Positions 34,268 through 42,917 of a DNA stretch of 64,000 bases are shown here, piece by piece. A program made the translations under genes and the position numbers. The notes under the pieces are model-generated. The model saw only the letters and a program-made list of their open reading frames with translations. It was not told where the DNA came from and ran no database searches. Source of the DNA: Ruminiclostridium cellobioparum DSM 1351 = ATCC 15832 (GTDB lineage: Bacteria; Bacillota; Clostridia; Acetivibrionales; DSM-1351); NCBI RefSeq assembly GCF_000621505.1, contig NZ_JHYD01000039.1, forward strand, positions 1 to 64,000, given 5' to 3'. The first letter of the stretch is position 1, and the number at the start of each line of letters is the position of its first letter.

Positions 34268-34999
34268 ATGGAAACAACAATTGAAATAAAAAACCTATGC
34301 AAGTCTTACGATCACATAAAAGCAGTGGAGAATATCAATATCTCCGTTTACCGTGGAGAAGTATTTGGCTTGCTGGGTGCAAATGGTGCGGGTAAAAGTA
34401 CCACAATTGAATGTATTTTGGGAACAAAAAAGCAAGATAACGGAACCATATCTATTTTAGGAATGCATCCGCAGAAAGAGCGAAAAAAACTGTTTGATAA
34501 GGTTGGCGTTCAATTTCAGGAAGCGAACTATCAGGACAAGATAAAGGTATCTGAACTTTGTGAGGTCACGGCTTCGCTTTACAAATCTTCTCTGGATTAT
34601 GGCGCTCTTTTAAAACAATTCGGGCTTTCTGACAAGCTGAAAAGCCTGGTCAGCGAGCTTTCGGGAGGTCAGAAGCAGCGACTTTTTATCGTGCTGGCAC
34701 TAATTCCAAATCCCGAAGTCGTATTCTTGGACGAGCTAACCACCGGCTTGGACGCTAAAGCACGACGGGATGTGTGGAAAAGCCTTTCCCAATTAAAAGC
34801 AAAAGGAATTACGATTTTATTAACCTCTCATTTCATGGACGAGGTAGAAGCTCTTTGCAACAAAATCATGATTTTAAAAAAGGGAGAAAGTATTTTTTAC
34901 GGGACAGTACAAGAAGCAATCGCTACCAGTCCTTATGAAAAATTTGAGGACGCATACCTTTGGTACACAGACGAGGAGGTAGAAAATGAAAGCGTTTAG
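34268..34999 (+). CDS. ABC-2 type exporter ATPase
   Basis: 243-residue ATP-binding protein of drug/lantibiotic-type exporters. ATG 34268 follows AAAGGAGGG by 10 bases. Walker A GANGAGKST at about 37-45, LSGGQKQR signature, Walker B VVFLDELTTGLD and the switch His in LLTSHFMDEVEALC are present (note DEL instead of DEP after the catalytic Glu). It overlaps the permease gene by 14 bases. The product pumps an unknown substrate out of the cell. Confidence 0.85.
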   Translation: METTIEIKNLCKSYDHIKAVENINISVYRGEVFGLLGANGAGKSTTIECILGTKKQDNGTISILGMHPQKERKKLFDKVGVQFQEANYQDKIKVSELCEVTASLYKSSLDYGALLKQFGLSDKLKSLVSELSGGQKQRLFIVLALIPNPEVVFLDELTTGLDAKARRDVWKSLSQLKAKGITILLTSHFMDEVEALCNKIMILKKGESIFYGTVQEAIATSPYEKFEDAYLWYTDEEVENESV

Positions 35000-35729
35000 A
35001 ACCTTACTTAAAACAGAAATCAGGTTATCCATCCGTGGGATGGACATGTTCATTTTTGCTATCTGTATGCCTGTTGTTGTCGTTATTATCTTGGGAGCCG
35101 TGTTTGGAAGTAAGCCTGCTTTCGATGGCGCAGAGTATACTTTTTTGGAACAGTCTTTTGGTGCAGTATCAACCATTGCCATCTGTGCCGGAGGTGTGAT
35201 GGGGCTTCCCTTAGTCGTATCTGATTATCGAAGCAGAAAAATATTAAAGCGGTTCAAAGTCACACCTACCAGTCCTGCTCTTATCTTGGCGGTACAGGTT
35301 GTCATTTACGCACTTTATTCGATTATTTCACTTATCCTTGTCTATGCAACAGGGGCAATCTTTTTCGGCTATCAGCTATACGGCTCATGGCTTCAATTCT
35401 TAGGAGCATACTTACTGGTTATGCTGTCAATGTTCAGCATTGGACTACTGGTGGGAGGAATTGCGCCAAACATTAAAATAGCAAGTGCCGCTGCCAGCCT
35501 GCTGTATTTTCCAATGCTTATTTTTTCAGGAGCTACTCTGCCTTACGAAGTGATGCCTGTTGCACTCCAAAAAGTAGCGGATGTATTTCCATTGACACAA
35601 GGAATAAAACTTCTCAAAGCTGCTTCGCTCGGTCTGCCAATAGATAGTGTTTTCATTCCGGTGGTTGTAATGATTGTAATTGCAGTGATATGTACTACTA
35701 TTTCCATCCGCTTTTTTAAGTGGGAATAG
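34986..35729 (+). CDS. ABC-2 type exporter permease
   Basis: 247-residue membrane subunit with six hydrophobic segments: MDMFIFAICMPVVVVIILGA near 19-38, then segments near 60, 100, 140, 170 and the C-terminal VVVMIVIAVICTTISIRFF. The LYFPMLIFSGATLPYEVMP motif is characteristic of ABC-2 permeases of the DrrB/YadH kind. It is translationally coupled to the ATPase. Confidence 0.85.
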   Translation: MKAFRTLLKTEIRLSIRGMDMFIFAICMPVVVVIILGAVFGSKPAFDGAEYTFLEQSFGAVSTIAICAGGVMGLPLVVSDYRSRKILKRFKVTPTSPALILAVQVVIYALYSIISLILVYATGAIFFGYQLYGSWLQFLGAYLLVMLSMFSIGLLVGGIAPNIKIASAAASLLYFPMLIFSGATLPYEVMPVALQKVADVFPLTQGIKLLKAASLGLPIDSVFIPVVVMIVIAVICTTISIRFFKWE

Positions 35730-35804
35730 ACTTCCACAACTCGTTTGATGAAACTTTTTGTTATCGGCCGATAGTTTAAGATTTAATATGTTTACTGCCA
35801 CGTT

Positions 35805-36079
35805 AGACATGGGGGACGCATTGCGAACGAGTGTGTTATCAAACCTGAAACCCCGGAGGAAATTTACATTAAGGAAGAAACGACACAAGAAATTGAAACT
35901 GCCATTGAAAATCTGACCGAAGCACAGCAACGCCGCTTGAAACTGTATTATTTTGACGGCATGAGATACAGTCAGATCGCAAGACTAGAAGGAGTGACCG
36001 ACGGAAGTATAAGCGGTTCGATAAATCTGCTCTCAAGCATTTGAGCAAGCAAAAAAAGGTAAAGCAGCTTAAGGAATAA
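35805..36079 (+). pseudogene. sigma-70-like factor of a mobile element, frameshifted
   Basis: One frame reads VIKPETPEEIYIKEETTQEI, then QRRLKLYYFDGMRYSQIARL, a sigma region-4 HTH; the reading then shifts by one to RKYKRFDKSALKHLSKQKKV, the usual C-terminus of small sigma factors carried by Tn916-like and Tn4451-like elements. No start is preserved. Bases 36080-36210 hold nothing more. Confidence 0.6.
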
Positions 36080-36210
36080 CTCTTTGCCCTTGTGCCGCGG
36101 CTTTCGCGCATAGCGGATCGGCGGCACACCATGAAAAAGCGGAAAGTGTCAGAGTGGGTCATATACTTCTGTGAAGTATATGACCGTGCCTAACAGTTAC
36201 ACTAATATGT

Positions 36211-37780
36211 CTATCCAACAATATATTTTTTAAAATATTCTCTCAAATTATTATCGCAGACATAAACATACGTTCCTCTGATGCCACGGGTTAAAAAGAC
36301 TGCATATGTATTGAGAATGTATTCTCTCAATTCTAAATCTGTTACGCCATTCTTTACTTTGTCATCAACAAAATTATCCTTATTTACTTTTATTGTATTA
36401 TCATGCGTATCGAAAAAGAGATCAGGGCCAATCACAACACCGGCATAATTTAAATCTAATCCGGGTAGCGTGTATATACTACCCATTTCTTTTTTCGCAT
36501 CTGGATTACTCAACCAACCGCCTGTCTGAGTGTTCCACTGAATATTGACACCATCTAAGCTAATGTCTACTAATGTTTTGTCCTCTCTGGCGTTCCATCT
36601 CCAAGCATATCCTGTACAAAGTCTGCATAAGCCTACATCATGTTCCTTTTCATCAAGAAGTCCGACCATATCGGCAAATGAGTCAAAAAGTTTAAATTCA
36701 TAATTTTCAAATAATGTAATGCCGGTGGCACGTTGATATAGCACATCGTAAATGTAAGGAACATAGCCGCTACCGGCTTTTATTCGCATCTGTTCATCCA
36801 ATTGTATAGGACGTATTCCTCTTTTTCTATCATGCAGTCTTTCCTCAAAATGCTTATGCGTTATATCAGAAGGCCCTGTACTTTGCTTGTTGTCATAAAA
36901 TAGAATTGTGCATCTGGAGTTTTCTAAAATCCAATCCAATTCTGCGACGAAGCACAAAGGCTAAGACGCGGTAAAAATGATAACGATGTCATAATGTTGT
37001 TTGGTAAGCGCGACCGGACTAATAACATCCTTTTTATGCAAGCCTTTGATGTTTTTAAAAACTTCTTGAATTTCACTACGCGTTTGAAGGGTTTGCGTAT
37101 ACCAAGGCAATTTTTTTATCTTTAAAACGAACGTTGCTTTTTAAGTAGTAGAACAGCGATGTTGCCACAACCGTTTTACCAGTTCCGGCATCCCCGCTAA
37201 TCAGAATTGGCCTTGTCTTAAAGGCTTTCTCTTTGTGCGGTTGTGTTTCGTCTGAATCTATCGTATGCACGATACTGGTTAATGTATTGTGCTGTGCCTC
37301 TGTCAGCGTAGTATGGGGAGAATATTTATAGGAACTTGAGTTGATGATCGTTTCAAATTCTTTAGTTTTGACAAGCCCCTTTTTTTCAAGTTTAAGCCAC
37401 AACTTATCAAAATATAATTCAAATTCATTTTTCCTATAATAATGGGGACGTTGACCGTCATTCCCATTCACAATATTAAATTTATTATCTACTTTCATCA
37501 GCTTTATAAATAAATTCTCATAGTGCTTCGCTGGGGTCTCTTCCATTAATAACCCAGTAATGATATGTATTCTTATAAAACGGTACTTTTTGTTTTTATT
37601 CTTTGGGGAATCACTGTTATGTTGAGCAGCTCGTTCTTTTGCATCTTGTGTTTCGCCAATATAGGCATCTCGACCGTTTTCCAGTATGTAAACACAATGG
37701 TAGTCGTTTTCTAAAACCCACTGATCGAAGTTCTCGTCAGAGTAGTTATAAGTTGTTATAGTAAACATATTTTCTTTCAT
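36211..37780 (-). pseudogene. GIY-YIG/DUF2075 ATPase-nuclease, broken in the Walker B region
   Basis: Leftward from ATG 37780 the protein begins with a GIY-YIG-like nuclease domain (YHCVYILENGRDAYIGETQD near 27-46), followed by a helicase-like ATPase with Walker A ISGDAGTGKTVVAT. The frame breaks after VYANPSN (37076); the continuation SEIQEVFKNIKGLHKKDV, then VALTKQHYDIVI is in another frame, and the expected DEAH-type Walker B segment is missing. The C-terminal half restarts near 36957 with LDWILENSRCTILFYDNKQS and runs to RGIRGTYVYVCDNNLREYF. Intact relatives are single proteins of about 600 residues, of unknown but probable defence or DNA-processing role. Confidence 0.7.
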
Positions 37781-37920
37781 GGCAAAATTACAGTCCTTGC
37801 TCTAAGTTTTATATAATTTTTCGTAGTTTATTATGCTATTATACAACATTTTACTCAAATTCACAATCAGAGCGGTGACAACCATGACAAATAGCCGTAC
37901 ACATGGTAAAATAAAGGTAG

Positions 37921-38376
37921 ATATTGAACTACTGCACCAGCAAAAGCTTTGAAACACGACAAGACCACTTTGTTTGTTCTACTTCAAGGCTCAAAGGTGT
38001 AGAAACGTGTTCCACGCACTTCATTCGTGCGGTCGTATTGGAAGAAATGGTGCTCTGGCATTTACAGTATGTTACCAGCTTCGTAACAGCATATGCAGAT
38101 ATGTTTCGTGAGAAAATGAATGCCAAGCATACCGCTGACCGAAAAAAAACAAACCGCACTGCGGCGCAAGCAGATTGCACAGGCAGAACGGCGAATATCT
38201 GAACTTTCCAAGCTGTTCAAACGGATGTATGAGGACAATGTTAATGGGAAATTGAGTGATATTCGCTTTGAAGAATTGTCCAACGATTACGAAACGGAAC
38301 AAGCCGACTTGGAAAGTAAGCTGGAACAATTGCAAGCGGAACTTACCGAGCGTTCAAGAATACATTTACAAGTATA
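37921..38376 (+). pseudogene. large serine recombinase (TnpX/TndX type), C-terminal remnant
   Basis: The pieces YCTSKSFETRQDHFVCSTSR, then THFIRAVVLEEMVLWHLQYV in one frame and LRRKQIAQAERRISELSKLF, then YEDNVNGKLSDIRFEELSND in the next make up the zinc ribbon and coiled-coil tail of a Tn4451-family large serine recombinase. The catalytic N-terminus is gone and a frameshift lies near 38130. It marks the end of a former integrative element that likely brought the MerR/ABC, sigma and DUF2075 genes. Confidence 0.7.
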
Positions 38377-38384
38377 ATGAATAC

Positions 38385-38414
38385 TTGAATTTTTTGTCGA
38401 AACAGGTATATAAT
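38385..38414 (+). promoter_or_regulatory. promoter of the hybrid kinase gene
   Basis: TTGAAT (38385-38390) and TATAAT (38409-38414) separated by 18 bases, 48 bases before the kinase start. Confidence 0.6.
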
Positions 38415-38462
38415 GAAACCGAAATAATTAAATATGAAATATAAAATATACGGGTGTCATAA

Positions 38463-41400
38463 ATGCGGAGTGAGAATGCGTTGGGGAAAAGGATTTTGGC
38501 GGTTTGTTTGTTAATATTGACAGCTTTCTTGTTAATTCCCCTGTCAATTGCAGGAGATCATAATCAACTGACGCAGAACACCAAGGCTGTAAAAGGGATC
38601 ATAAACCTTGAAGAATGGGATCTTAAAATTGATAAAGTGATTCAGTTGAATGGGGAATGGGAGTTCTACTGGGACCAATTATTGACACCTGAAGATTTCA
38701 AAAAAGAAGGTAAAGAAAAGCCTGAATTGACAGGATATATGAAAGTGCCTTCCCAATGGAACGGGAAGGTTTTGAACGGAATATCCCTGCCTGCATATGG
38801 CTGTGCCACTTACAGGCTTGTTCTGAAGAATATGCCTTCAAATCAGGTTTATGGTTTAAAAAAGAACATTATCCGTTTTTCCAGCAGAATTTTTCTTAAT
38901 GGCAGCAAGTTCATGGAAGACGGGAATCCGTCAAAAGATGACGGAGAGTACAGGTCGGGTAATTTACCGAAGATTGCCTTTTTCGACAGCAACGGCGGGG
39001 AAATGGAAATCCTTATACAGGTTGCCAATTACGAATATATTAATTCAGGTATTCCTGTATCCATAGTTATCGGAGAACAATCAACAATACTGGCTACCCA
39101 GCAAAAAAACAGTCTGCTTGAATTCTGTGTCTTCGTCATATTGGGAACTATTGCACTGATATATTTTATATTTTTTATGACCGCCGTTTTATCCCAAAGA
39201 AAAGATTATTCACTACTGGCCTTTGCCGTATTATGTTTGATACTTGCGGTCAGCAATGCGTTTACAAGCGAGAGACCCATTCTGGACATATTGCCGCGTA
39301 TTCCCTTTGTGGTTGTGTTTAAGCTGAGGGACTTCTTCATATTTGCCTGTTTTATAGCGTTGGCATGTCTGATGTACCAATTAAAAAAAGGCATTCTTTC
39401 TTTAAGAACTACCAAACTTATATCCTTTGTTTTTGGTGTATACCTCCTGGCAATTATTTTTCTGCCGATACATACCTATATAAGGGCTCAGATATTTATA
39501 GTGCTTTTAGATGAGATATTCCTCATTGGCTTACTTGCAAGAACGGCAGTACTTTTTGTTAAAAGCCGCAGAAAAGATACCATTGAGCATTTGATACTTT
39601 TTATTGCGGTGCTGATCATAAACCTGTATTCCGTCGAGCTCATCCTGCTTGGAGCAGCTTTAAAAACAAATATCTGGTACGGACAGATTTATATAATCTG
39701 CTTTGCCATCATGGTGATCTTTCTGTTATTCCTCCGCTATTTTGATGCATACAGCACCATCAAAAGCATGTCAAACCGGCTTCTCCAATTGGACAGGCTG
39801 AAGGATGATTTTCTGGCCAATACCTCCCACGAATTGAAATCACCTTTAAATGCCATCATCAGTATAACCGATTCCATTATAAAAGGGGTGGAAGGCCCTG
39901 TAAACCACCTGCAGGCTCAGAATCTTTCCATTGTTGTCGGAAGCGGAAGAAGGCTTTCAAACCTTGTAAACGATTTATTGGATTATTCAAAAATGAAAAA
40001 CGGAGACATTGAACTGTATAAGAGCAGTATAGATGTAAAAACCATTGTGGAGTCGGTAATCAAGGTTTACAGGTTTATTACGGGAGGCAAGGAAATCGCA
40101 CTGATCAATAATGTGCAGGCTGACATTCCGGCCGTTTATGCAGACCGTGACAGGCTGACGCAAATCCTGTACAACTTGATCGGAAACGGCGTAAAATTTA
40201 CTGAAAGAGGTCATGTTGAGGTAAGTGCCGCCCTGTACCAGGATAAGGTCAAGATCTGTGTTTCAGACACAGGGATCGGTATTGCCGAAAATATGCAGGA
40301 AGTCATATTTAAATCCTTTGAACAGGTCGATACCTCTGAAACAAGAAGGTATGAAGGAACAGGCTTGGGATTGAGCATAACCAGGAGGCTGGTAGAGCTT
40401 CATGGCGGAGAAATCAGTGTGAAGTCCAGTCTGGGAGAGGGGGCAGCCTTTACCTTCACACTGCCGGTGTCCCATGGCAGCCCGGCAGCTGTGGATGAGA
40501 CAACGCATTATGAACCGCAGCCCGGGAAAACCTACGAACCGGATTCGGCGTATCCCATCCGCATTCGCGGCGATTTGCCAGAAAATATCCTGGTAGTGGA
40601 TGATGATTATGCAAATCTTCAGTCCATTATAAACCTGCTTAAGATGGAGAAGTACTCAATTACTGCAGTAAACAGCGGACAGAAAGCGCTGGACGAAATA
40701 GCCGGATGTCCTGATACGGCTCTGGTCATTCTTGATATCATGATGCCGGATATGTCAGGGTATGAGGTGCTGATAAAGATACGCGAGCGTTTTTCGCTGT
40801 TTGAGCTGCCTGTTTTGATGCTGACGGCAAAGAACCGTATTGCAGATATTGTCATGTCACTGGAAAATGGAGCTAATGATTTTGCTGGTAAGCCTTTTGA
40901 GGCCGAAGAGCTGAAAATGAGAGTAAAGACCTTGACCAAGCTTAAAACATCCGTAAAGAGTGCAAAAGATGCCGAGATTGCGTTTCTGCGTTCACAGATC
41001 AAACCCCACTTCCTGTATAATGCGCTTAATTCCATTGCGGCATTGTGCATAGACGAGCCTCAGAAGGCGGAGGATTTGATAATACAGCTTTCAGCGTACA
41101 TAAGAAACAGCTTTGATTTTAAAAAGTTGGATTCCCTGGTTACCATAGAAAAAGAACTGGAACTGCTAAAAGCTTATTTAAATATCGAAAAAGCACGTTT
41201 TGGTGCAAGGCTGAATGTAGAATATGATATTGATGAATATTTGAATATCCTCATCCCTCCGCTGATCCTGCAGCCTTTGGTGGAAAATGCGGTCCGGCAT
41301 GGTCTGATGTCAAATTTACAGGGCGGAACAGTCAAAATAACCATAAAAAAGCTGACCGGCAGTGTTAGCTTCATTGTAGAGGATAACGGCAGCGGAATCA

Positions 41401-41561
41401 GCAGGGCAAAGCTGGAGGAAATACTCGGCTCCAATGTTGAAACGAAGGGAGTCGGGATCTGGAATATAAACCAGCGGCTGAAGCTGCTTTATGGAAAAGG
41501 CATTCAATTTGAAAGCAGAGAAGGAGCAGGCACCAGGGTTTCATTCCATATTCCGGTATAG
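38463..41561 (+). CDS. hybrid sensor kinase with two kinase cores
   Basis: 1032-residue membrane sensor. A signal/first helix (to about 30) precedes an extracellular 7TMR-DISM-type beta domain (LNGEWEFYWDQLLTPEDF near 60-77), then a seven-helix membrane region (about 215-435). Next is a HisKA core with His456 (NTSHELKSPLNAII) and HATPase boxes up to GTGLGLSI, then a receiver domain with Asp758 (LVILDIMMPDMSG). A second, LytS/YesM-type core carries His849 (IKPHFLYNALNS) and its own HATPase (PPLILQPLVENAVRHGL). The chain can pass phosphate internally and to the REC-BTAD regulator encoded 83 bases downstream. Ligand unknown, possibly a carbohydrate, as DISM domains suggest. Confidence 0.85.
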   Translation: MRSENALGKRILAVCLLILTAFLLIPLSIAGDHNQLTQNTKAVKGIINLEEWDLKIDKVIQLNGEWEFYWDQLLTPEDFKKEGKEKPELTGYMKVPSQWNGKVLNGISLPAYGCATYRLVLKNMPSNQVYGLKKNIIRFSSRIFLNGSKFMEDGNPSKDDGEYRSGNLPKIAFFDSNGGEMEILIQVANYEYINSGIPVSIVIGEQSTILATQQKNSLLEFCVFVILGTIALIYFIFFMTAVLSQRKDYSLLAFAVLCLILAVSNAFTSERPILDILPRIPFVVVFKLRDFFIFACFIALACLMYQLKKGILSLRTTKLISFVFGVYLLAIIFLPIHTYIRAQIFIVLLDEIFLIGLLARTAVLFVKSRRKDTIEHLILFIAVLIINLYSVELILLGAALKTNIWYGQIYIICFAIMVIFLLFLRYFDAYSTIKSMSNRLLQLDRLKDDFLANTSHELKSPLNAIISITDSIIKGVEGPVNHLQAQNLSIVVGSGRRLSNLVNDLLDYSKMKNGDIELYKSSIDVKTIVESVIKVYRFITGGKEIALINNVQADIPAVYADRDRLTQILYNLIGNGVKFTERGHVEVSAALYQDKVKICVSDTGIGIAENMQEVIFKSFEQVDTSETRRYEGTGLGLSITRRLVELHGGEISVKSSLGEGAAFTFTLPVSHGSPAAVDETTHYEPQPGKTYEPDSAYPIRIRGDLPENILVVDDDYANLQSIINLLKMEKYSITAVNSGQKALDEIAGCPDTALVILDIMMPDMSGYEVLIKIRERFSLFELPVLMLTAKNRIADIVMSLENGANDFAGKPFEAEELKMRVKTLTKLKTSVKSAKDAEIAFLRSQIKPHFLYNALNSIAALCIDEPQKAEDLIIQLSAYIRNSFDFKKLDSLVTIEKELELLKAYLNIEKARFGARLNVEYDIDEYLNILIPPLILQPLVENAVRHGLMSNLQGGTVKITIKKLTGSVSFIVEDNGSGISRAKLEEILGSNVETKGVGIWNINQRLKLLYGKGIQFESREGAGTRVSFHIPV

Positions 41562-41644
41562 ATATGGAATCCGAATCTCAAATTCGGTTATATATTGGAG
41601 CAGCGCAGAAATATATACGGTAAAGTGTAAAGGCAGGGGAAATC

Positions 41645-42736
41645 ATGTTAAAAACCATCCTGGTAGATGATGAGGAATTATCAATTAAACGGTTGAATAA
41701 AATTCTGACAGAGTGCGGCCAAATACAAATATGCAATACGTTTTCCAATTCATTTGAGGCTTATGAATACATAAAAGAAAATAAAATCGATGTAGCCTTT
41801 CTGGATATTTCAATGCCGGATATGGATGGAATGACTTTTTCCGGTATGCTGCGGGATATGGACAGTGACATCGATGTAGTTTTTATAACGGGATATGATG
41901 AGTATGCGGTCAAAGCTTTTGAACTGAATGCCATTGATTATCTCCTGAAGCCGGTGACTTCGGAACGGCTGCAAAAGACCCTGGATAAAATTAAAAAGAA
42001 ACGCAGGTATGTGCAAACAAATCCCGGTTTAGAGGTTTCCTTTTTTAACGGGTTTAAAATTTGCACGGCAGGAGATGAGGGAAGGGAAATAAAGCTGAGA
42101 AGCCCCAAAACCGAAGAGCTTTTTGCCTTTATTGTATATAAGGGAACCACAAACCGGGAAGAAATTGTTGATACACTGTGGGAGGGCTTTGACTTTGATA
42201 AGGCATTAAAGAATATAAATTCCAATATATATTATATCCGTAAGGCTTTGAGTGTTTATGGGCTGGAGGACTGCATAAAAACGGGCAAAAAGGAAATCGG
42301 TATTGAAAAGGGAAGGGTTGCCTGTGATCTGTTTGAATTTGAAAGATTAATCAAAGAAAGTAAAAAAAACGGCATAAAGGATGCGGGTACTTGTGAGAAA
42401 GCCATAGAATTCTATTCGGGAGGCTTTCTGAACGGGAAAGGTTATGAATGGGCTCTTGAAAAGGCTCGTAATCTTGAAAAGGACTATATGGAATTGTTGG
42501 AGGAAGCAGCCCGGTTTTATGCGGAATCAGAACAGCCGCAAAAGGCGTTGGCAAAGTTATTCAAAATTCTTGAAACTGATTCTTTAAGAGAAGATGTCCA
42601 TTATCAAATAATTCTTCTATACATGGGCTTGGGAAAGAAAAATGAAGCCCGTCAGCAGTATCAGGTGTTGGAAAAACTTTTAAGGGAGGAACTGGGAATA
42701 AGGCCGAAGGCAAAAATACGAAGACTCTTTCAATAA
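41645..42736 (+). CDS. REC-BTAD (SARP-like) response regulator
   Basis: 363-residue regulator: receiver domain 1-120 with Asp54 (AFLDISMPDMDG) and ITGYDEYAVKAF, a winged-helix DNA-binding region at about 135-225 (LRSPKTEELFAFIVYKGTTN), then a BTAD tetratricopeptide-like domain (FYSGGFLNGKGYEWALEKAR, to YQVLEKLLREELGIRPKAKI). ATG 41645 follows GGCAGGGGAAATC. It is the natural partner of the upstream hybrid kinase. Targets may include the surface protein genes downstream, but a terminator separates them. Confidence 0.85.
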   Translation: MLKTILVDDEELSIKRLNKILTECGQIQICNTFSNSFEAYEYIKENKIDVAFLDISMPDMDGMTFSGMLRDMDSDIDVVFITGYDEYAVKAFELNAIDYLLKPVTSERLQKTLDKIKKKRRYVQTNPGLEVSFFNGFKICTAGDEGREIKLRSPKTEELFAFIVYKGTTNREEIVDTLWEGFDFDKALKNINSNIYYIRKALSVYGLEDCIKTGKKEIGIEKGRVACDLFEFERLIKESKKNGIKDAGTCEKAIEFYSGGFLNGKGYEWALEKARNLEKDYMELLEEAARFYAESEQPQKALAKLFKILETDSLREDVHYQIILLYMGLGKKNEARQQYQVLEKLLREELGIRPKAKIRRLFQ

Positions 42737-42758
42737 AGCAGGTATACAGTTTGTAAAA

Positions 42759-42788
42759 GATTCCGGAGAAACACCGGAATCTTTTTTT
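42759..42788 (+). terminator. intrinsic terminator
   Basis: GATTCCGG (42759-42766) pairs with CCGGAATC (42774-42781) followed by seven T. Confidence 0.85.
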
Positions 42789-42917
42789 GTTTATTTTTTG
42801 TTTATTGCTGTCATATAAAATAAAATAAATGTCAAATAATGAAAAAAGAGAGGGAAATACAGAGTAGATTTTCCAAATTGTAATGCAATTAAAAAGATAT
42901 TAAAGGAGAATATGCTA

